DNA of 64,000 bases. It comes from Doryteuthis pealeii. Taxonomy: Eukaryota; Mollusca; Cephalopoda; Myopsida; Loliginidae. The notes beneath the pieces were generated by a model, which did not search any database, had not been told where the DNA came from, and was given only the letters and a program-made list of their open reading frames with translations. The position numbers and the translations under genes are program-made. The DNA lies in NCBI GenBank assembly GCA_023376005.1, contig CM042139.1:140357480-140421479 (forward strand). Reading direction: 5' to 3'. This document shows positions 50,431-61,167 of the stretch, piece after piece. Positions within the stretch are counted from its first letter, which is position 1, and every line of letters starts with the position of its first letter.

Positions 50431-52030
50431 TCAATTGTCATGTTTTAATTCGTCTCAGTTGAAAATCATAGAACATTACGAATGAAGACATGTAGAAAAT
50501 AGCATTAGTACAGACCTGAAAATGTTATGGAAAGGAAATGCATAACATATATTCACACCAGAACGACCTGGTTGTTTTCTTTGAAGATCGTGTGTAAACT
50601 GAATTCTATTACACTTTTTGATGTGTAAAACAGAACACAGGTGTCTGTTGCACTAAATGCATAACTAATTCATACTAATAGAAAGATATACATAATTTCT
50701 TCTTTCTTCTGTTGGGCGTACATCACTCAGTTTGTTTTGAAGTATTCTCACATTGATATTCTTCTTGAACTTGGAACCTGTTCTTTATAAATGTATTATT
50801 TGTTACAAATAGATCATTCTTAATGAAATTGTTTCTTTTTAGATTTAATTCATTACATTGCAAAAGAATGAGAAGAACTTCAGTACAAAACAATTGGAGA
50901 CATAAAAAGACATTATAAGCGTCTTATAGACAAGTGATAATACACAAGTTATTGTAGTTGCGTTGGAAAATATGCTCTTTCATAGAACCAGGGTTCCTTA
51001 AGGCAACATGTAATGTACAGGGTGTTGCGGAAGTCGTAACACATCTTACCAAAAGATAATGAAAATAATAAAAATAAAAATTGATAAAAGAAATAAGAAT
51101 CTTGCAGTTAATTTCTGTCAAACCTCCTCATTGTTTTTGCCAGAATGCACAAGAGCATGTGTCCATACAATTGCAAGCAGAGGCTCACTACCAAACCGCA
51201 AGAGCTTGTGTTAGTTATTTGAAAAAAAAAATTATTACTTATTATATATACTGATTAATTATATCATATATTAAATTATTAAAACAGAAAATAATGAATT
51301 GACTCTCATTATTCTTAGATTTAATGATATAATAAATAAAGTTCTTAGCGGTGACAAGACATTTGGACCATTGATCCCCTCCACCAGGGATTAATCTAGT
51401 GCTCATTTGTGTGACCAAACACAATGTTTAATAATGAAATCTCTCATAACCCGTCGTTGAACTTTAGGTGGGAAATTAGATGCGCGTTCTATGTGGTGTC
51501 TTTCCTGGCTGATTAAAGTTACTAATTTATAATTTTCAAGAATCTAGTCACCAAATGAAAGCCAAACGTTTAACTGCCACTAAACTGTCAATTACATTAA
51601 ATGACACTAACGGTTAAAATCTTTTTAAAATAGCGACATGACATGCCAAATAAAAAATATTCAGTCAATCTAACAGTGGTAGTTGCTAGAATTGGTGATA
51701 CAAAAGACTTGATGGTTTAAAAAAGAGTCATGTAATTGATTACCAAGAGATCGAAAAGTAACAACCTTAATTTTGGAGCTAACGAAACAGTTCACCTATT
51801 GTGAGTAGGCTACGATTCGTCAAAGAATAGATATTACCTTGATCATCTTAGAAATACCACTCTAGTGGGAAGTTTTAACATTCCTATCGGTATATTGATA
51901 TCACTTTTAATTTTTGTTAATTAGATAATTTTCGTCGTCTATGGATTTTTATGAATAGAATTTTGGCATTGTATCATCAGACCTTTTGGAATTTTATTAA
52001 TTTAATTGTAGCTGATTTCCAATGTATCTT
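50431..52030. other. Unassigned sequence with one solo mariner-type end
   Basis: TACAGGGTGTTGCGGAAG at 51,016 resembles a mariner-type terminal repeat, but I find no partner end. The rest is unassigned. Confidence 0.4.
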
Positions 52031-52063
52031 AATTGATTGATTGACTGATTGATTGATTGATTA
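52031..52063. repeat. (ATTG)n microsatellite
   Basis: About eight units with one substitution. Confidence 0.9.
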
Positions 52064-52169
52064 ATTTTTACGACATGACAATCCATGTAATTTTAGGTTG
52101 GATATTTTCCCAACGATTATATGATATAAGGTATTCCTATCAATCAAAATTAATTTGAAAATAAATTTA

Positions 52170-52416
52170 TTTGACCCATATATAGTAAAGTAACAGATAC
52201 TAAAACCTCTGTTCACAGTGTATCTAGGAGTAATATCATTAAAGGCATACACAGATCTACAGAACTGGCAACACGTCACCATATGAAGTATAAAGTCATA
52301 ACCAGATCACCACTCTTCCGGAGAAACTTACCCTTGCACATGGGAAACGTTCAGCGTAATATAATTGAACAACCAATGTACATTGTAATGCAGTTACAAA
52401 TAAAATGATAGTATAT

Positions 52417-52466
<50 letters not shown>

Positions 52467-52690
52467 GAGATGTTTTAATTTTTAAATATGAAAACTTAAC
52501 TAAAGATAGTGTATTTAGGAGTAATATCATTAAAGGCATACTCCAATCTCCACAGATCTCCAGAACTGGCAACACGTCACCATATGAAGTATTAAGTTTT
52601 AATTTTTGAATATGAAAACTTAACTAAGGATAGTGTATTTAGGAGTAATATCATTAAAGGCATACTCCAATCTCCACAGATCTCCAAAAC
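52170..52690 (-). mobile_element. Three family-D repeat copies, two in tandem
   Basis: TAGGAGTAATATCATTAAAGG occurs near 52,225, 52,516 and 52,640. The last two lie in a direct duplication of about 125 bp (52,475-52,690) that also shares TATGAAAACTTAACTAA. A (CA)n tract at 52,419-52,463 separates the first copy. Confidence 0.65.
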
Positions 52691-52699
52691 CTAACTAAA

Positions 52700-53610
52700 G
52701 ATATTGGGTCATGACGAAGTAAAAACAATAACATTTTATTTCTGGAGCAAACTCAGTAGTAATTAAATACATGACATTGAGTGATGAGAGCAACTTACTG
52801 TCTTTATATTAATGGGTAAATTTATAGTACCGATATGTAACTGAAACAGAATAAGTGTATAAATAATTACATGTTATAGTGTGCCATGCGACATGAGGTG
52901 TTAGGATATAAAAGGCCCCTAGTACTTGGATAGGAATGTAACAAATTCGTTGTTACATCTGTCGAGACAGAATAAGTGTGAAAGATATTTTTCGGCGTCT
53001 TCTCTATATGCTATATTGAACACGCTACCTAGTGGCTAATGGCAAACACGGGAGGTAATTACCTTTCTTGTCCCCTATTATGTGAGCGATGTAATTACAA
53101 CTACAGCTACAAATATGGGTTGACCTGAATCTAATTCACTACCAATTATCCTACTGCCTAGCCTGTTCAGGATTACAGCAGATCAGGTAAACCAATCTTG
53201 TAATTCACCTGACAACTTGTCGACGATACACAGGCAGCTAAAATCTACTGACCTCTAGTGCGATTTATTTTCTTACTGACAATAGAAATTATATATACAT
53301 GAGCCCAGTGAAAGTGAAAATAAAGAATAGCAGTTATAATCTTGCAAATATTTTCATAATGACTCATAATTTTTCTTGTTGCGTTGGATACCAGTAGATT
53401 CGCGTGCTAAGATGAGGGTTATGGCAATTTACAAGAAATAGTTATATCGCTGTCTGTTCCAGGGTGAGAGGTAAAGTCTAGCAGAATAAGAAGCTTAGAT
53501 ATATAAAATCCGAGATTTAATATCCCAGGTATTAATGTAGTATTCATAGGGTTAGTGATTTTTATATGCATCATAGCCACATCGAAATACACACAGGCAA
53601 GCAGTATTAT
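52700..53610. other. Unassigned sequence
   Basis: No gene, RNA or repeat ends recognised. Confidence 0.4.

Positions 53611-53612
<2 letters not shown>

Positions 53613-53685
<73 letters not shown>
53613..53685. repeat. (AT)n array
   Basis: About 36 AT units next to the telomere-repeat palindrome. Confidence 0.97.
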
Positions 53686-53690
<5 letters not shown>

Positions 53691-53705
53691 ATAGATAGAA
53701 AAAAC

Positions 53706-53865
53706 AAATGATAATATTAGTATGCTGACAGATATCTGTTCCGACCTTTTGATAAAGCGGTCATCCTCGGCAGGGTTAGGGTTAGGGTTAGGGTTAGACT
53801 TAGGATGACCGCATTATTAAAAGGTCGAAACAGATATCTGTCGGCATATCAATATTATCATTTGT
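53706..53865. mobile_element. Inverted hammerhead-like pair around telomeric repeats
   Basis: Two arms of about 62 bp (53,706-53,768 and 53,803-53,865) are inverted repeats. Each arm reads GGATGACC, a loop, GGTC, G(A/G)AAC, then the palindrome ACAGATATCTGT and C. This resembles hammerhead stem II, GAAA and stem III, but the CTGATGA box is altered (AGGATGA), so activity is uncertain. Between the arms lie just over four TTAGGG units. AT arrays flank the whole on both sides. Confidence 0.6.
53772..53797 (+). repeat. Interstitial telomeric repeat (TTAGGG)4
   Basis: AGGGTTAGGGTTAGGGTTAG and two further partial units form a perfect TTAGGG array. TTAGGG is the usual metazoan and molluscan telomere repeat. 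Confidence 0.95.
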
Positions 53866-53921
53866 TTTTTCTATCTATTTTCTATCATACTGTCGGAATC
53901 ATTTCCATTTATTATACAATT

Positions 53922-53932
53922 GTATATATATA

Positions 53933-53972
<40 letters not shown>

Positions 53973-54170
53973 TTCGTCAGTGTGCATATAAATATTGATA
54001 CACATCATTGATATCATATGCACACACACACTTTGTGTTTGTGCTTGTATTTGTGTGCGTAAGTGTTTGTGAGTGCGTAAGTATCGAAGTGTATGTGTAT
54101 ATGATAGTGCGTGTGTGTTTATGCATGCGCGCGTGTATATGTGCAAATCAAAGACGGATATGTGCAAATG
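53922..54170. repeat. AT array and degenerate GT-rich block
   Basis: AT at 53,922-53,970, then an imperfect GT-rich region with (TGTG)-type runs to about 54,160. Confidence 0.8.
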
Positions 54171-54489
54171 TGTAGTTATTTACTAAGCTTAGTCGTGTCG
54201 CAAGGCCCCATGTGTGTGTGTCAACTTGGGGTACCCAAATCACAATTACTGGCTTGCTAGTATAGTTTCCTAAACAGTATACCATGTGATCTGCCCTAGG
54301 TAAAAGTGTATATCAATCTATTTGACAACCAGGTATTTAATTGTAGTACGTCCATGCACACGGAAAAGTAGACACTCAGGCATGTAAATAAATAAATGTT
54401 TCGCTATAAAACAAATACAACATTCATTACAGTGTACATTTCGTGTTAACCTTTAGCAAATAAGGCAGACAGGTTACTAATCTACAATC

Positions 54490-54490
<1 letters not shown>
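54171..54490. other. Unassigned sequence
   Basis: Nothing recognised. Confidence 0.35.
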
Positions 54491-54532
<42 letters not shown>

Positions 54533-54650
54533 GGATAATGAATATACACACAGACCACACACACATACATACAAATGCATATATATAATATACACACACA
54601 CCTACACACATGCACATGCGCATACACATGCATATATATATATATATATT
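54491..54650. repeat. (AT)n and (CA)n microsatellites
   Basis: AT array at 54,491-54,530 and imperfect CA blocks up to 54,650. Confidence 0.9.
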
Positions 54651-54877
54651 AATATACCAAACTTGCTGGTAAATCCTGCGGTCAGAAAAAACCCGGCAAA
54701 TAGTTTGATTGTAAAAATATACTAGCAAACATCACCCGGGAACAAAAAAAAATGTTGGAAAAAAAGAAAAGACCAAGATAATCGCACCAACAAAAAATGA
54801 TTTATTGATACAATATTTGGCCAAAAGAAAAAAACGATTTATATGTATATATATATATATATATATAAAATAATGTA

Positions 54878-55108
54878 AAGTCGTCGGTATCAGCCATGCA
54901 GCGAGGGAGTCTATCCACTTTTCACTAGAGCTAGAACAAAGAGATTATTTTAGCGTCTGAAGTGGACCGCCACATCTACCATCAGCCCCTTACTTTATCG
55001 CACAGATCCCTGTGCTACTCATACGCTGAGTTGGCGAGGGCGGGTATCGAACTAGGAACCTTGTGGTTTCTAGCCGAACGCTCTACCGACTGAGCTAACC
55101 CGGATACA
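54878..55108 (-). mobile_element. tRNA-derived SINE (family E)
   Basis: The minus strand begins CCGGGTTAGCTCAGTCGGTA, a near-perfect tRNA A-box region, and carries AGTTCGATACCCG (B box). The body contains CGCTAAAATAATCTC and the end GGCTGATACCGACGACTTTA. A second copy at 62,174-62,428 matches throughout. The anticodon arm does not fold properly, so it is a SINE and not a tRNA gene. Confidence 0.82.
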
Positions 55109-55193
55109 AAACCGCCAGGTTACTAAAGCTAATAAGAAAAAAGTGCTCAATACCTAAGTAGAGCAAATAATAAAGATAAACCTATAGGTTTAT

Positions 55194-55195
<2 letters not shown>

Positions 55196-55244
<49 letters not shown>
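55196..55244. repeat. (AT)n array
   Basis: About 24 AT units immediately before the candidate LTR. Confidence 0.96.
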
Positions 55245-55248
<4 letters not shown>

Positions 55249-55361
55249 ACACTATTGTGTTATGGGTTGATTGGCAATCTATTAATTAATTACCAATTAA
55301 TTAAAACTACCCTAATTATTAATTATGGTGGTTTGTTAAAATTAAAAGTAAAAATAAGAAA

Positions 55362-55412
<51 letters not shown>

Positions 55413-56246
55413 TGTTTATATTAAAAATATAAATTCATCTAAGCAAAGAATTTTCACCTAGACAAAGAGATTCCTTAAATTATGGAATTTAATATATATA
55501 ATCGGAATTTTAAATTTCACAAAATAAAATGATAAATTTAATAAATAAGATTCCAGTTTTTGAAAAGTTCGTCAACAATTTCAAAAACTTAGATAAATAA
55601 AACAATGGTTGGCCTTGACTCGTTTGAGTCAAATGGAAAGATACGAGCTAGGCTGGCACAATACCATTTAGACACGTAGGCAATGGTATCGAGTGGCTGG
55701 CCAATCAGAGACGTATGTTGGGGGTGGGGAGGTCTGGATCCCATAAATCACAGACCGTCAGAAGAGAGGAGAAGGAGAGAGACCGGGACAGAACGAAGAC
55801 CGGAGAAGAGAGCTTGCCATGGCTCTGGGCCCTTGTTAAAACTTTACCGATACACTCTGAAGCCTTGCCACTCGGTACAGAATTGACAACTTAGCCAAAA
55901 ACTAGCTGTAGATCGCCAATCAGCTGGACAAGAAATCACCTCGCTCCTTTGTAAAATAAATGTATATATTTTATACATAAGCATCAAAAAGCGTTGTGTT
56001 CAATTGTTTTGTTGATCCGTTGACAGCTTTTGGTTATTTAATCTTATTTCAGCCGAGTTGGTAAAAGAAACGAAACCAGCTCTTTTTCAGCCTTCCTGTA
56101 AATCAACAGACAACATAAGAACGGGAGGTTGGAACAGGCGGTTTCGACGACTGTAATACTGAGCCGGAGCATCGTTCTCTATAACATCCATAACAGTAAC
56201 ATACATAACATAATTCGAACCCTGTGACCCAACTTATGTTATTATA
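55245..56246 (+). mobile_element. Candidate LTR of a retrotransposon (partial element)
   Basis: The segment starts TGTAACAC. It has a TATA-like CCCATAAATC near 55,740 after a G-rich run, a GA-rich leader and AATAAA at 55,956. It is followed at 56,248 by TAGTGCCGCGACCAGG, which resembles a Gypsy-type primer-binding region. No gag/pol or second LTR is present in the window. The ends do not form a clean TG...CA pair, so the call is tentative. A (TAA)n lies inside at 55,364-55,412. Confidence 0.35.
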
Positions 56247-56540
56247 TTAGTGCCGCGACCAGGTGCTATATAAATTGAGACGGTGCCCCAGTCAGAGTAT
56301 TATATATATATATATATATCAATAGAGAGGTAGATAGATTCATATTCATTACAAAGGTTCGTGCTTTACTGTGGACAATATATGTATATCTATGTGTGTG
56401 TGTGTGTGTTTGTGTGTGCGCGCGAAAGACAGAGATACAGAGAGACAGAGAGACAGAGAAAGGGAGAGTGAGAGAGAGGGGGATGGAGAGGGAGATACCG
56501 TAAACCGAGATTCAGTTTTGTTGCTTATATATTGAACATG

Positions 56541-56639
<99 letters not shown>

Positions 56640-56640
56640 T
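56247..56640. repeat. Post-LTR leader then AT, GT and GA microsatellites
   Basis: GT run at 56,394-56,420, (GA)-rich at 56,425-56,495, and AT arrays at 56,541-56,634. Confidence 0.85.
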
Positions 56641-57750
56641 ATCATGGTATGTTGGGGGATCGATTTAGGAGTGGTTGTTGCAATTTCAATATAACTTATC
56701 TCTAACTTGGTAGTAGCTGGGTAGCTGTGTCTGTTGTTATGCTGGCATTTTCTCTATTCTCCGGGTCTGGAACTACTTAGGTCCTCTTGGGTTCTTTTCT
56801 TCCTTGCATCCGATGGCAGTTTTTAAATAACCAATACAAAACGGTGTTTTTCTGTTCAGAGCTCCTTATCTTATTTCAAACCGAAGTTGGAGATTTTGGT
56901 CTCGAACGGACACACCGCCATTGCGATGCGTCTCCTTTGATCATCTCAGCCAGACTCCCAAACTTTCTCCTCTCTCCTTCAATTTCCACGCACTCTCTCC
57001 ACGCATGAGTTACACTCACTGCTGATGTTACACTTCTTATTATTCTACAATCATAGTATCATACATACTTTGTTCTTCTAATCAGACTATACAAGTAGCA
57101 ACTTTATTTTAATCAATATATGTCGCCAATCTTATACTCCTGTATGATAAATTTAAAACATGTAAAAAGGGTTCTTAGTTAAGTTATATAGTTAAATGAT
57201 GTTTAAAATAATCAAGTTTTCACAGATATACTTAAAATCGTACAAAGCATTTGAAAAGGCGAACTCAATCACCTGTTTGAAATATTTCGTTCCTTTCTAT
57301 CACCTGTTCTAAATAAATCTTTACCTCCACTTTGCCATATTACGAAAAAAAAAATCATGTTCCTTACAGATTGTTCACGAGCAGTATTTTCTATGGTGTA
57401 ATATTACGGTCAAGTCACGCTGAAAGAACCGGTTATCGCTGGATCGGCGATGATCCTGTCCAATATTTAATTGGGTTACAACTTAAGCTACAGCAGGTCT
57501 TGTAAATAACCAGAATCCTTTGTTTATCAAATGTGACTTGATTTGGCATTAAATGACCCGGAAAGGGTTGATATGTCGTAAAACAAAACACCCAAAAAAC
57601 CAACCAACATATATGGTAATACTCAAAAAGACTGCATAATAGCCGAGTGATAAGCGAATGTAAGTAATCGATAGATGATATAAAACAAACACCCACATAA
57701 GTCGAAACGCACACATAAGAACACAAACACAGAGACAAGAATATAGATAA

Positions 57751-57755
<5 letters not shown>
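56641..57755. other. Unassigned sequence
   Basis: The minus strand at 56,640-57,030 is GA-rich with AATAAGATAA and could be LTR-like, but I cannot support ends. No gene is seen. Confidence 0.35.
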
Positions 57756-57756
<1 letters not shown>

Positions 57757-57814
<58 letters not shown>

Positions 57815-57945
57815 ACACACACACAGACACACACAAAGACAGATAGACAGTCAGACACACACGCACGCGAGCGCACACGCACACACATACACACACACAC
57901 GTATATATATATAGGTGTGTGTGTGTGTCTGTATATATACATACA
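57757..57945. repeat. (CA)n compound microsatellite
   Basis: Perfect CA core at 57,763-57,808 and imperfect CA/GT flanks. Long Val-Cys or His-Thr frames here are artefacts. Confidence 0.95.
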
Positions 57946-58364
57946 AGTAGCATGTCCATTGATATATGTATGTTTGTGTTTGCGCACGAGTGTCTACATA
58001 TGTACATCACTTCGTTCCAAACTTCATTATTAAAAATATCTTTGTTTTAACTATCCCTGACAGTGCACTTAACTCTGTAGTGTTTGCCTTGAACAAACAT
58101 TATTTAGTCAAAATTTCCACATCATGATTCGACTGATAATCCGTTTCATTCTACAGACGTATTGATCCAACGCGCCAAAAGTTTTTAGTCATGTGTGTCT
58201 AGCACTCCACAAGTTTCGTCATGTAATCTCTCCAGAAAAAAACAACAACAAAAAAAAACCAAAGACTAAAATGCTATATATCAAAGCAGGTAGACAATTA
58301 TCAATGTTTTTTCAACGAAAATAGCATGGTTAACTTTTCAATAACTTGTCACAATTAGTTAATG
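57946..58364. other. Unassigned sequence
   Basis: Nothing recognised apart from an A-rich run at 58,235-58,262. Confidence 0.35.
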
Positions 58365-58745
58365 GTACCTTGACTTACACGTGCCGAAACTTATGACATT
58401 TCGAAATTACGAGCTGTCAATCGGTCGATTTTTTCTTTGAGTTGTGAGCAAATAATTGAGGTACGAGCTTGCTGCAGATACGCTTATGTTAATAAGTTCA
58501 CTAAAAAACATTTAATTTTGCAAATTTATTACGCCAAAGAAAAATATTATTATAAAAAATACATTAAATCATATTACAGCACTTAATTCATCATATTCTA
58601 TTTTATTGTTTCTACACAAGACAGTATTATTTTACTTATCTAAAAAAAAAAAAAAAAAACGTACGAAAATAGGATGATTTGATACACGAGGAAAATGAGT
58701 AAAAAAACGGAACGAGCTAAACTCGTGAGTCAACTTACTACTGTA
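58365..58745. mobile_element. MITE with diverged inverted ends
   Basis: The left end GTACCTTGACTTACACGTGCC and the reverse complement of the right end (CAGTAGTAAGTTGACTCACG) share the ACTTAC/GTTGACT core. They resemble the widespread MITE ends built on CTTGACTTACGAG and TACGAGCT phrases. It is about 380 bp with no coding capacity. Confidence 0.5.
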
Positions 58746-58790
58746 CTTTATAGCTTCTTTTTCATTAATCAAGTTTATTTTATTCTTTTT

Positions 58791-58794
<4 letters not shown>

Positions 58795-58832
<38 letters not shown>
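58795..58832. repeat. (AT)n array
   Basis: Simple repeat, left of the inverted hammerhead element. Confidence 0.95.
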
Positions 58833-58839
<7 letters not shown>

Positions 58840-58940
58840 AATTGGTAATTTGCTTGAAGCATTGTTAAGTATGTTATAATATATTAATAATTTGAAAGCA
58901 ATTACAATGCACATAGACATAAAAACAAAAAGATGTTATT

Positions 58941-58985
58941 TTTTGTCTTATCGATTTCAAAGTAGAACTTTATCTTCAGAGACGA
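58941..58985 (-). ncRNA. Hammerhead motif, left arm
   Basis: Minus strand: CTGAAGA (plus 58,972-58,978), stem II AAAGT/ACTTT with loop TCT, GAAA, self-complementary ATCGAT as stem III, A as cleavage base. Stem I is GTCT/AGAC and continues after one mismatch. Confidence 0.6.
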
Positions 58986-59438
58986 ATTCCAGAAATGGAC
59001 ACGTTTTTTTTTTGTCGATATTTGTTAATGTTATACACACGCGTCTCGTGGTGTTCTTTTTTTTTAACGCCACGCGCAAAGCCGTGATAGTCATTTAGCC
59101 GTTCATTCAATTTCAATTTTATTATTTTCATCTATTTATATATTTATGTATTATTCATTTGATATATGTATAATGAAATGTACATACTATGTACCATATA
59201 CTATGAGGAACGTGTATTTTAATTAATTATGTATTCAGTGTTTAGCTCTAATTTATTGTTTATACTAGGACCTAATTTGGCTATTAATAAACTTTCTCTT
59301 ACTGAATACATAATTGAATGAACGGCTAAATGACTATCACGGCTTTGCCGTGGCATTTTAAAAAAAGAACACCACAAGACGCGTTTTTATAACATAAAAA
59401 AAAATAACGACAAAAAAAAAACGCGTCTATTTCTGGAA

Positions 59439-59483
59439 TTTGTCTCTGAAGATAAAGTTCTACTTTGAAATCGATAAGGCAAA
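59439..59483 (+). ncRNA. Hammerhead motif, right arm
   Basis: Stem I TTTGTCT/AGGCAAA has seven pairs (one G-U). CTGAAGA is at 59,446-59,452, stem II AAAGT/ACTTT at 59,454-59,466, GAAA at 59,467-59,470. Stem III ATCGAT is a palindrome without a loop, so folding would require a dimer. Confidence 0.65.
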
Positions 59484-59533
59484 AAATACCATCTTTTTGT
59501 TTTTATTTTTATTTGCATTGTAATTGCTTTCAA

Positions 59534-59545
<12 letters not shown>

Positions 59546-59592
<47 letters not shown>
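59546..59592. repeat. (AT)n array
   Basis: Simple repeat right of the inverted hammerhead element. Confidence 0.95.
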
Positions 59593-59593
<1 letters not shown>

Positions 59594-59629
59594 TATCAAT
59601 GCCTATAGTTATTTTAATATTAGGCACCT

Positions 59630-59965
59630 GGGGCGGGGCAGTGGGTAACGAACTAGGCTACCGTTACAAATGTTTTCAGATCTCATTGGGAGCCGTGTAC
59701 TCCTGGGAATAGGCGATCTGAGTTCAAATTCTGGAAGAGGTCGTTTGCGTTCCACTTCACGCTAGTAACATTGAGAAAGGAATGAATTCATCTGACCTTC
59801 TTCCAGCTACGAGTAACAACTAGTGTAGACTGGGTATTTAGCCTAAGGCAACCAGTCAGGAAGAAAGAAAATCTGATTTCAAACCCTATTTACACCACTT
59901 AAGAATTGACCTTGTATCACTCGCTGTCCGTTGGTTAACTTAGGTAAATACCCTTGTGCTTGTAT
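59630..59965 (+). mobile_element. tRNA-derived SINE (family A), diverged
   Basis: Head with GGCAGTGGGTAACG and GAGTTCAAATTCTGG, body TATTTAGCCTAAGGCAACCA, tail AAGAATTGACCTTGTATCAC. Confidence 0.7.
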
Positions 59966-60029
59966 TGTAACACCTAGCTGCAAATGGCAATGGCACCGCT
60001 TTGTCGTAATGGGTAGTTCACATACCCAG

Positions 60030-60390
60030 GTAGTAATATCCACAGAAAGTGATGTCAAAGTACACAGAGGAAAAGCATAGACTACCTAGACAGATTATCG
60101 ATCATATGGAAATCTGATCTCTCTGAGAAGATAAAGTGAGAATTCTTTCAAGCTATCAGGGATACTGTATGGCTTCACCATTTGGACTCTTAACAAAACT
60201 CTTAAAGAAAAAAGATACCATCTACACAATAATGCGACGTAGCTTCTTTAAGAAATCTTACAAAAAATATATATACTGCCAAATACGTCCTATCACACAA
60301 GTAAGACGACGAAGACCTGCAGCACACTACTGGAGAAAGAAGTACAAACTTATAAATGAAGTTATCCTGTAGACCACTATATATAAATAT
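60030..60390 (+). pseudogene. LINE ORF C-terminal fragment, part 1
   Basis: Translated pieces include IIWKSDLSEKIK, EFFQAIRDT, then in other frames LLTKLLKKKDTIYT and QVRRRRPAAHYWRKKYKLIN. They follow the order of the LINE tail that is better preserved at 11,383-11,665. Several frameshifts and stops are present. A SINE interrupts it at 60,393. Confidence 0.7.
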
Positions 60391-60392
60391 CT

Positions 60393-60671
60393 AAGGAAGC
60401 GCGTGGTGTAGTGGTTAAAGTCAAAGGAAATGGACTAGTCAACCCGAGTTCAAATCCTGGATGTGGTAATTGCATTTCACTTAGCACTAAAACCATTGGG
60501 AAAGTTATGAATCCTACTCTCCCTCCAGATAGGGATAAACAGACTAGGCTCTTTAACCTTGATTAGGCAACTGGTCTAAGAGAAGGAAAACTCTGAATTC
60601 AAACCTGTTTAACTCCGCTTAAAAAATTCACCTTGTGCCACATCCTGCTCGTGTGGAGGGGTTGGTAAATA
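60393..60671 (+). mobile_element. Full-length tRNA-derived SINE (family A) inserted in a LINE tail
   Basis: The best complete copy in the window. Head AAGCGCGTGGTGTAGTGG holds the A box TGGTGTAGTGG, followed by the B box GAGTTCAAATCC. The body has CTCTTTAACCTTGATTAGGC and the tail AACTCCGCTTAAAAAATTC then GCCACATCCTGCTCGTGTGG. AAATAT flanks both sides as a possible target duplication. Confidence 0.88.
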
Positions 60672-60835
60672 TATATACGGACACACCAGTGTAGGCCAAT
60701 CAACAAAACCTACATCGATAACTTCTGTGCGGATCCTGAATCCCCTGCAGAATACATGCCAGGGAGCGATGGCTGATAGAAACGGGTGGCAAGAGATAAT
60801 CACGGGAACACGTGCTGTCGGCACAACCTGGTGAT
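60672..60835 (+). pseudogene. LINE ORF C-terminal fragment, part 2
   Basis: It resumes with YGHTSVGQSTKPTS, then AMADRNGWQEIITGTRAVGT and a stop. This matches the end of the same tail (HGHASVDRPARTY and MNDRKGW at 11.4 kb), so the SINE split a once-continuous copy. Confidence 0.7.
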
Positions 60836-60873
60836 GATGATGAAGCCACATCATTAATTCATTTTCCAACTAA

Positions 60874-60876
<3 letters not shown>

Positions 60877-60923
<47 letters not shown>
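60877..60923. repeat. (AT)n array
   Basis: Simple repeat between the LINE tail and the next SINE. Confidence 0.95.
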
Positions 60924-60926
<3 letters not shown>

Positions 60927-61160
60927 AAACCCTCCACATCGTACAAGAAGGAAGACAAGGTATTTTAAGTGGGGTGTAGCAGGTTTGAACTCAGAGGTTT
61001 CGTTCTTCTAGACCGGTTGACATGTGAAGGATAATGAGCCCAGTCTGCCGTGCAATTTATCCAGACAAATAATGGGTCGATTCATACGTTTCTCAAGTGT
61101 ATTAGCGCTATGTGAAATGCAGGAAAACTCGACCAGGGTTTGAACTCCGATATTTGTGTT
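60924..61160 (-). mobile_element. tRNA-derived SINE (family A)
   Basis: Minus-strand blocks: GGAGTTCAAACCC (B box), CATTTCACATAGCGCTAATA, and AGCCCGTCT-type body with TAACC lost; tail near 60,930. Confidence 0.65.
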
Positions 61161-61167
61161 CATTTCC

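Larger units (their letters stand above)
58885..59545. mobile_element. Inverted-repeat element with a hammerhead motif in each arm
   Basis: Arms of about 230 bp (58,885-59,115 and 59,310-59,545) are inverted copies. They start with TTTGAAAGCAATTACAATGC, related to the TTGAAGGCAATTA ends of the other hammerhead elements, and end with GCCGTTCATTCAAT. Both arms share ACACG/ACGCG segments and A- or T-runs. The 190-bp spacer is AT-rich. AT arrays lie on both sides. This fits inverted Penelope-like pseudo-LTRs; no protein is encoded. Confidence 0.65.

Noticed and set aside
52475..52690. CRISPR-like array
   Set aside because: Only two tandem units of about 125 bp without spacers, in a eukaryotic repeat context.
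54990..55108. Possible tRNA gene (GGTTAGCTCAGTCGGTAGAGC)
   Set aside because: The anticodon arm and acceptor stem do not fold, and a 230-bp SINE body follows. A second copy shows the same body.
56640..57030. Second LTR on the minus strand
   Set aside because: GA-rich and AATAAGATAA-containing, but I cannot define ends, a primer site or a partner.
57433..58010. 184- and 153-codon minus-strand frames rich in Val-Cys
   Set aside because: They are translated CA/GT microsatellite. No domain, and composition follows the repeat.
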